A stretch of 64,000 nucleotides of DNA from assembly GCA_002483285.1 (NCBI GenBank), contig DLHP01000030.1:201277-265276 (forward strand), in the 5' to 3' direction. This document shows positions 59,342 to 64,000 of this stretch, in pieces. The stretch is from Flavobacterium sp. UBA7665 (GTDB taxonomy: Bacteria > Bacteroidota > Bacteroidia > Flavobacteriales > Flavobacteriaceae). Positions within the stretch are counted from its first letter, which is position 1. Every line of letters starts with the position of its first letter. The notes under the pieces were generated by a model. That model saw only the letters and a list, made by a program, of their open reading frames with translations. It ran no database searches and had not been told where the DNA came from. A program made the translations under genes and the position numbers.

Positions 59342-60757
59342 ATGGGAAGAAAAAATACAGACAAGCTTGTTTTTGATCATATAAAAGTACTCGATGCCGG
59401 TGCCAAAGGCGTCTCGGTGGCCAAAGCGCCCGACGGAAAAGTAATCTTTATTCCGAATGTAGTGCCCGGCGATGTCGTCGACGTACAGACTTTCAAGAAA
59501 CGCAAGGCCTATTATGAAGGCAAAGCCATACAATTCCATGAATTTTCAGAACACCGAGTTGAACCGATCTGCGAGCATTTTGGGGTTTGTGGCGGCTGCA
59601 AATGGCAGAACATGAATTACAGCCAGCAGTTGTTCTACAAACAAAATGAAGTAAAAAACCACCTGCAGCGCATTGGTAAAGTCGAGCTTCCTGAATTCGA
59701 GCCGATATTGGGTTCCGAGCAACAATTCTTCTACCGCAATAAAATGGAGTTCGGGTTCTCTAACGCACGCTGGCTCACCGAAAAGGAAATCGGCAGCGAT
59801 GAAGACCTGGGCAACCGCAATGCGCTGGGTTTCCATATCCCAAAAATGTGGGATAAGATCCTCAACATCACCAAATGCCATTTGCAGGAAGATCCGTCTA
59901 ACGCCATCCGAAATGAAATCAGGGATTTTGCCAATGAGAAAGGACTGACTTTCTTTGATGCGAGGAACCACGCGGGATTGCTGCGCACGCTTATGATTCG
60001 TACGGCATCGACCGGAGAGATCATGGTCTTGATACAGTTTTTTGAGGATGACAAGGAAAACCGCGAATTGTTGCTCGACCACATTTACGCGAATTTCCCT
60101 AACATCACTTCGCTGCAATACGTGATCAATGCCAAACCCAACGACACCATTTACGACCAGCACGTCGTTTTATACAAAGGCCGCGATTACATCCTAGAGG
60201 AAATGGAAGGATTGCAATTTAGCATCAACGCCAAATCGTTTTACCAAACCAATTCGCACCAAGCCTACGAACTTTACAAAATCACGCGCGAATTCGCAGG
60301 GCTTACCGGAAACGAAACCGTTTACGATTTGTACACCGGAACCGGAACCATCGCACAATTCGTTTCTAAAAACGCCAAGAAAGTCATTGGTGTAGAAGCT
60401 GTCCCTGAAGCCATCGCCGATGCCAAAATCAACGCGGCACGCAATAACATTGAAAATTGTGAGTTTTTTACAGGCGATATGAAAATGGTCTTCAACGACA
60501 GTTTCATTGCGCAGCATGGCCAACCCGATGTAATCATCACCGATCCACCGCGCGACGGCATGCACAAGGACGTCATTGAGCAGATCTTAAAAATTGCACC
60601 GCAAAAAATAGTCTACGTGAGCTGTAACTCGGCAACACAGGCGCGCGATTTGGCTTTGATGGACGAGAAATATAAGGTCACCCGCGTGCGTCCCGTTGAT
60701 ATGTTCCCGCAGACGCACCATGTAGAAAATGTTGTACTTTTGGAGGCGCGACCCTAG
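59342..60757 (+). CDS. rlmD: 23S rRNA (uracil-C5)-methyltransferase RlmD
   Basis: 471 residues. The N-terminal TRAM domain (about 1-65) is followed by a 4Fe-4S cysteine set (CEHFGVCGGCKWQ, with a further Cys near the ITKCHL stretch) and the SAM domain. YDLYTGTGTIAQF, TDPPRDGMHKDV and VSCNSATQARDL with the catalytic Cys are all intact. It methylates U1939 or a related site of 23S rRNA. Structured element copy 2 lies between it and the next gene. Confidence 0.92.
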   Translation: MGRKNTDKLVFDHIKVLDAGAKGVSVAKAPDGKVIFIPNVVPGDVVDVQTFKKRKAYYEGKAIQFHEFSEHRVEPICEHFGVCGGCKWQNMNYSQQLFYKQNEVKNHLQRIGKVELPEFEPILGSEQQFFYRNKMEFGFSNARWLTEKEIGSDEDLGNRNALGFHIPKMWDKILNITKCHLQEDPSNAIRNEIRDFANEKGLTFFDARNHAGLLRTLMIRTASTGEIMVLIQFFEDDKENRELLLDHIYANFPNITSLQYVINAKPNDTIYDQHVVLYKGRDYILEEMEGLQFSINAKSFYQTNSHQAYELYKITREFAGLTGNETVYDLYTGTGTIAQFVSKNAKKVIGVEAVPEAIADAKINAARNNIENCEFFTGDMKMVFNDSFIAQHGQPDVIITDPPRDGMHKDVIEQILKIAPQKIVYVSCNSATQARDLALMDEKYKVTRVRPVDMFPQTHHVENVVLLEARP

Positions 60758-60840
60758 AAAAAGGCCTTTCAGGTGTTTTCTGAAAAACAAACCGGCGACG
60801 CGTTGGTCAAAAATTTAGCTATATTTGAATGAAGTAAAAA

Positions 60841-60925
60841 GCCCTAGCCCTGATGGAAGCGGTATCCTTTTTCTTGCTTTTTTAGCAAGGAAAAGATGAA
60901 GCGGACAGCAGGAACCAGCTCCTAA
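60841..60925 (+). ncRNA. Structured dispersed element, copy 2 (Flavo-1-like candidate)
   Basis: AGCCCTGATGGAAGCGGTATC is followed by an 11-bp stem CTTTTTCTTGC (60867-60877) / GCAAGGAAAAG (60885-60895), then ATGAAGCGGACAGCAGG and AGCTCC. CCTG (60849-60852) pairs with CAGG (60909-60912), where copy 1 has CCCG/CGGG. It ends 5 nt before the next ATG, so it would form the 5' UTR of the DUF6452 gene. Confidence 0.65.
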
Positions 60926-60930
60926 AAAAA

Positions 60931-61425
60931 ATGAAAAAAACGATTGCCTTACTCTTATTACTTGCCTTCACGCTGCCTGGTTGCGAAAAAGACGACATCT
61001 GCGATCCCTCGACCGTAACCACGCCCCGACTGATTATTGATTTTTACAATGTCTCGAATACACTCAAGAGCGTGACCAACCTTGCGCTGATTGCAGAAGG
61101 CCAGGAACAGGACACTTTAAAGTTCAATGGAGTGAGCCGCATTGAAGTTCCGTTGCGCACCACAATCGACAGCACAACGTACAGATTCGTAATGAATTAC
61201 AACAATCCCGATATTATTAACGAAGACGTCCTCGAATTCAAGTACACGCGCACCCAAATTTTTGTGTCGCGCGCCTGCGGGTTCAAGACGTTGTTTGTTT
61301 TTGGCGCGAATCCTTATACGCTAACCGACAGCGAACCAGCCGACAGCACTTATATCAAAAGTGTCACGCTACTCCAACCTTTTATTTTGAATGAAGATGA
61401 TGCACACCTCAAGATTACTTTTTAG
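60931..61425 (+). CDS. DUF6452 family lipoprotein
   Basis: 164 residues; lipobox LPGC followed by EKDDICDPSTVTTPRLII, the family's conserved start with a second Cys, and a beta-rich domain with VSRACGFKTLFVF near residue 112. Outer-membrane or periplasmic. Between rlmD and DUF6048, the usual flavobacterial gene order; function unknown. Confidence 0.9.
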   Translation: MKKTIALLLLLAFTLPGCEKDDICDPSTVTTPRLIIDFYNVSNTLKSVTNLALIAEGQEQDTLKFNGVSRIEVPLRTTIDSTTYRFVMNYNNPDIINEDVLEFKYTRTQIFVSRACGFKTLFVFGANPYTLTDSEPADSTYIKSVTLLQPFILNEDDAHLKITF

Positions 61426-62146
61426 CTTGGTGCTTGTGCTGCTCTTCTCGGGTTTGCAGGCACAGGACAAAAAAACAGAACAAAAACCGGCAACCAAAGA
61501 CAGCGTCATCATCAAGACCGAACGTTACGGGTTTCGTGTAGGTGTAGATCTCTTTAAACTCTCGCGTTCCTTTTACGAAAAAGACTATAAAGGATTGGAA
61601 CTGGTGGGCGATTACCGTTTCTCTAAAAACTATTTCCTCGCCGGTGAACTGGGCAACGAAAACAAAACCGTCAACGACGAGCGCTTGAACTTTACTACCA
61701 AAGGCACGTATTTTAGGGTGGGTTTCGACTACAATCTCTACGAGAACTGGCTCGACATGGAAAATAAAGTCTATGTGGGGATGCGTTACGGCGTAAGCAC
61801 CTTTAGCCAAACGCTGAACTCTTACCTGGTGTACAACCGCAACGATTATTTTGGCGAGACGGCGACGATTGTGTCTGGCAAAAAATTCAACGGGCTATCG
61901 GCCCAGTGGATTGAAGTAGTGGCGGGCGTCAATGCCAAGGTTTTCAATAATTTCTACGTTGGCTTTAGCCTGCGCGCCAGCAAACTCATGTCTAACAAGA
62001 AACCCGAAAACTTTGACAACCTTTACATTCCGGGATTCCATCGCACTTATGATGGGGATTTTGGCGTTGGATTTAATTACACCGTGTCTTACTTCTTCCC
62101 GATTTACAAGACGAAAAAAGAGATTGTCGTGAAGAAAAAGAAATAA
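61391..62146 (+). CDS. DUF6048 family outer-membrane-like protein
   Basis: 251 residues: signal peptide ending LQAQ, a Lys/Thr linker, then amphipathic beta-strands (YGFRVGVDLFKLSR; LELVGDYRFSKNYFLAGELGN; YVGFSLRASKLM) ending in TVSYFFPIYKTKK, which suggests a small beta-barrel. Start codons at 61391, 61397 and 61400 are possible; all overlap the DUF6452 gene by 26-35 nt, so translation is coupled. Confidence 0.88.
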   Translation: MKMMHTSRLLFSLVLVLLFSGLQAQDKKTEQKPATKDSVIIKTERYGFRVGVDLFKLSRSFYEKDYKGLELVGDYRFSKNYFLAGELGNENKTVNDERLNFTTKGTYFRVGFDYNLYENWLDMENKVYVGMRYGVSTFSQTLNSYLVYNRNDYFGETATIVSGKKFNGLSAQWIEVVAGVNAKVFNNFYVGFSLRASKLMSNKKPENFDNLYIPGFHRTYDGDFGVGFNYTVSYFFPIYKTKKEIVVKKKK

Positions 62147-62196
62147 TTGGGATTTGAAGATTGCAGCAATGCCCGAAGTGGTATGCTATTTTCAAA

Positions 62197-62433
62197 TTAC
62201 TTAATCTCGCGGATGCCTTTCACAAAAAGCCACGACATAAACAACTTCTCTCCATCGCGCGTCCTGGCCGCCTGAAATTTAGGCGATAAAATGGTGGCGA
62301 TCACAAAAGCGGTAATCGGAATCCAAAAACCAGAAAGGTGGCTGTATTGCATCACCAAAAAACGGGCGCCGAAAAACAAGGCACCAAAACAAATGAATTG
62401 GTAGATTAATGCGCGCCATTGTAATTTACTCAT
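62197..62433 (-). CDS. Small conserved membrane protein, unknown
   Basis: 78 residues with two helices (LIYQFICFGALFFGARFLV and FWIPITAFVIATIL) and a polar tail with SPKFQAARTRDGEKLFMSWLF. 12 nt after the RlmL-like gene on the same strand, so co-transcribed. No function known. Confidence 0.8.
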   Translation of the reverse strand: MSKLQWRALIYQFICFGALFFGARFLVMQYSHLSGFWIPITAFVIATILSPKFQAARTRDGEKLFMSWLFVKGIREIK

Positions 62434-62445
62434 GTCTTTACAATT

Positions 62446-63621
62446 TTAGATTGTGTCGCCTGCAGAAGTTTGGAATTTGGTGCGTTTGCTTCCCTCGTAC
62501 ATTTCATATTTTACGAGACGCGCCTCAAGGCTTCCGTTGAACAGTTTGATTTTTCGCGACGGTTTGAGCCCCACGAATTTCAGGGCTTCGAGGTTTGCAG
62601 TAATAAACCACGCCTGCGTTCCCGGATAACTTTGCTTGAGCGTATCGCCGATTTCGCGGTAGAAACGTTCCATCTCAATATCCAATCGTTCGCCATACGG
62701 CGGATTGAAAAGGATATGAAGCGGTCCCGAGCTGTCCTTTTGGGTGTCAAAAAAATTGCGTTCCTGCACCGTGATGTATTCGTCGAGGTTGGCATTGCGG
62801 ATGTTATCCTTTGACTTCAAAACCGCACTCGGTGCCTTGTCATAGCCTTTAATCGTATAGTGGAATTCGCGCACTTTTTTTAAAAGCGAATCCACAATCA
62901 TGTCAAACAGGTCGTTGTCCCAGTCGTTCCATTTCTCGAACGCAAATTCCTTACGGTTGATGTTCGCCGGAATGTTACACGCAATCATTGCCGCTTCGGC
63001 CAAAATAGTTCCCGAGCCGCACATTGGGTCGAGAAAATCGCTGCGGCCTTCCCAACCCGAAAGCAACAGCATTCCCGCTGCAAGTACTTCGTTGATGGGT
63101 GCAATGTTAGTCGCCGTCTTGTAACCGCGTTGGTGCAGTGATGCGCCCGACGTATCAAGCGCCACAGAAACCTGGTCCTTATCGATATGGATGTTGATGC
63201 GCAAATCTGGATAATCCTTGTCTACACTCGGCCGTTGACCGAATTTGTTACGGAATTGGTCTACGATTGCATCTTTACTTTTCTGCGAGACGAATTGCGA
63301 GTGTTTAAAATAGTCAGAATGTACCGTCGTGTCAATGACAAAAGTCTGGTTGGAGTTCATGTATTTGGACCAGTCCATAGACATGATGCCCCGATACAAC
63401 GTATCCTCAGAAGTTGCCTTAAAATAATACACCGGTTTTAAGATTTTAAGTGCGGTGCGCAAAGCGAGGTTGGCTTTGTACATGAATCCTTTGTCGCCTT
63501 TAAAGCTCACCATCCTTATGCCTTGTTCTACTTCCTGCGCGCCCAAAAGCTGCAGTTCTTTGGCCAGGATTTCCTCGAAGCCAAAAAAGGTTTTGGCGAC
63601 CATCTTAAAATTATTTTCCAT
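62446..63621 (-). CDS. THUMP-domain RNA guanine-N2 methyltransferase (RlmL N-terminal-like)
   Basis: 391 residues from the ATG at 63621. A THUMP RNA-binding domain (about 50-155, TALKILKPVYYFKA) precedes the SAM domain with DPMCGSGTILAEAA and the amino-methyltransferase motif FNPPYGERLD. It corresponds to the N-terminal half of RlmL, which makes m2G2445 in 23S rRNA; no RlmK half is fused. A TATTTTTG box lies at 63643-63650. Confidence 0.9.
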   Translation of the reverse strand: MENNFKMVAKTFFGFEEILAKELQLLGAQEVEQGIRMVSFKGDKGFMYKANLALRTALKILKPVYYFKATSEDTLYRGIMSMDWSKYMNSNQTFVIDTTVHSDYFKHSQFVSQKSKDAIVDQFRNKFGQRPSVDKDYPDLRINIHIDKDQVSVALDTSGASLHQRGYKTATNIAPINEVLAAGMLLLSGWEGRSDFLDPMCGSGTILAEAAMIACNIPANINRKEFAFEKWNDWDNDLFDMIVDSLLKKVREFHYTIKGYDKAPSAVLKSKDNIRNANLDEYITVQERNFFDTQKDSSGPLHILFNPPYGERLDIEMERFYREIGDTLKQSYPGTQAWFITANLEALKFVGLKPSRKIKLFNGSLEARLVKYEMYEGSKRTKFQTSAGDTI

Positions 63622-63642
63622 TGTAAATTCGGGTATTCGTTG

Positions 63643-63650
63643 CAAAAATA
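63643..63650 (-). promoter_or_regulatory. TAnnTTTG box for the RlmL-like gene
   Basis: TATTTTTG on the minus strand, 21 nt upstream of the start at 63621; 3 nt from the opposing box at 63654. Confidence 0.6.
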
Positions 63651-63653
63651 CAC

Positions 63654-63661
63654 TAAATTTG
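63654..63661 (+). promoter_or_regulatory. TAnnTTTG box for the terminal methyltransferase gene
   Basis: TAAATTTG, 12 nt before the ATG at 63674. Confidence 0.6.
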
Positions 63662-63673
63662 CAGTCCTAATTA

Positions 63674-64000
63674 ATGAACATGCAAAAAGAAGCTGATAAT
63701 TGGTTTATTTCCTGGTTCGATTCTCCGTATTACCACATTCTTTACAAAGAGCGCAATTTCCGTGAAGCCCAGGTTTTCATGGACAATCTTACGCATTACC
63801 TCAACTTGCCCGAAAAAGCCAAAGTGCTTGACCTGGCTTGTGGCAAAGGCCGCCATTCCATTTACCTGAACCAGCTTGGGTTTGACGTGCTCGGCGTAGA
63901 CCTTTCAGAAAACAGCATCGCCATCGCCAAAAAAAATAAAAACGATACCTTGCATTTCAAGGTACACGATATGCGCCACACTTTTGATGAAAAGTTCGAC
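63674..64000 (+). CDS. Class I SAM-dependent methyltransferase (partial, runs off the window)
   Basis: The first 109 residues are visible. After MNMQKEADNWFISWFDSPYY the SAM loop KVLDLACGKGRHSIYL and the acidic loop VLGVDLSENSIAIA mark a class I methyltransferase of the small-molecule kind; the substrate cannot be told. An ATG at 63680 is an alternative start. No stop codon occurs before the window ends at 64000. Divergent from the RlmL-like gene. Confidence 0.85.
   Translation, partial: MNMQKEADNWFISWFDSPYYHILYKERNFREAQVFMDNLTHYLNLPEKAKVLDLACGKGRHSIYLNQLGFDVLGVDLSENSIAIAKKNKNDTLHFKVHDMRHTFDEKFD

Noticed and set aside
1..64000. tRNA, rRNA, phage or transposase genes
   Set aside because: Reading all intergenic gaps and the coding regions gave no cloverleaf, rRNA stretch, integrase or transposase motif.

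Overview
The window looks like a chromosome segment of a Flavobacteriaceae bacterium (Bacteroidota), close to Flavobacterium. Four things point there. Promoters repeatedly match the Bacteroidota -7 box TAnnTTTG. Three secreted proteins end in type IX secretion (T9SS) type A sorting tails with a YPNP-type motif. Many genes belong to families typical of this group (DUF4293, DUF4920, DUF6452, DUF6048, LETM1-related, CCC-motif membrane protein, FadN-type beta-oxidation enzyme). Ribosome binding sites are not evident. No rRNA, tRNA, CRISPR array, phage or complete insertion sequence was seen.

Layout. 0.3-6.9 kb: a MarR regulator leads a fatty-acid beta-oxidation operon (fadN, fadA, fadE-like), interrupted by a small four-helix-bundle gene flanked by 22-bp inverted repeats. 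7-18 kb: stress and envelope genes (DUF4142 lipoprotein with an lmo0937-type micro-protein, YihY/BrkB, FAD oxidoreductase, Cu/Zn superoxide dismutase, YdeI-like, LETM1-related), a SulP transporter plus carbonic anhydrase operon, and divergent dps/oxyR. 18-25 kb: two tandem 65-residue paralogues, a tightly coupled DUF4920 / haem-motif lipoprotein / mnmD operon, ilvE, a MazG-like pyrophosphohydrolase and dipeptidyl peptidase III. 25-30 kb: a SRPBCC/GyrI-like protein, an ECF sigma module, a beta-propeller and a strange secreted Arg/Asn/Thr-rich protein. 30-40 kb: kup, an RsmB-like rRNA methyltransferase, T9SS endonuclease I and a 1819-residue T9SS subtilisin carrying five FN3-CUB modules. 40-48.5 kb: rho, DUF4293, metallophosphoesterase, truA, alpha/beta hydrolase, ABC exporter, lpdA. 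48.6-64 kb: a T9SS CotH protein, GH13 lipoprotein, cysteine desulfurase, small membrane proteins, rocD, DUF1003, OsmC, rlmD operon, an RlmL-like methyltransferase and the start of another methyltransferase.

Much of the unusual content lies between genes. At least four families of dispersed elements are present: (1) four copies of a structured element with a changing but pairing stem, each read in the same direction as the next gene; (2) three copies of a 134-135 bp MITE-like repeat, each between convergent genes; (3) long hairpins built on the AATCTGTG motif; (4) short tandem arrays and small inverted repeats, one of which now encodes the C-terminus of a protein. The 430-bp four-helix-bundle cassette inside the fad operon resembles, in organisation, the intervening sequences known from 23S rRNA genes, but sits in an mRNA operon.
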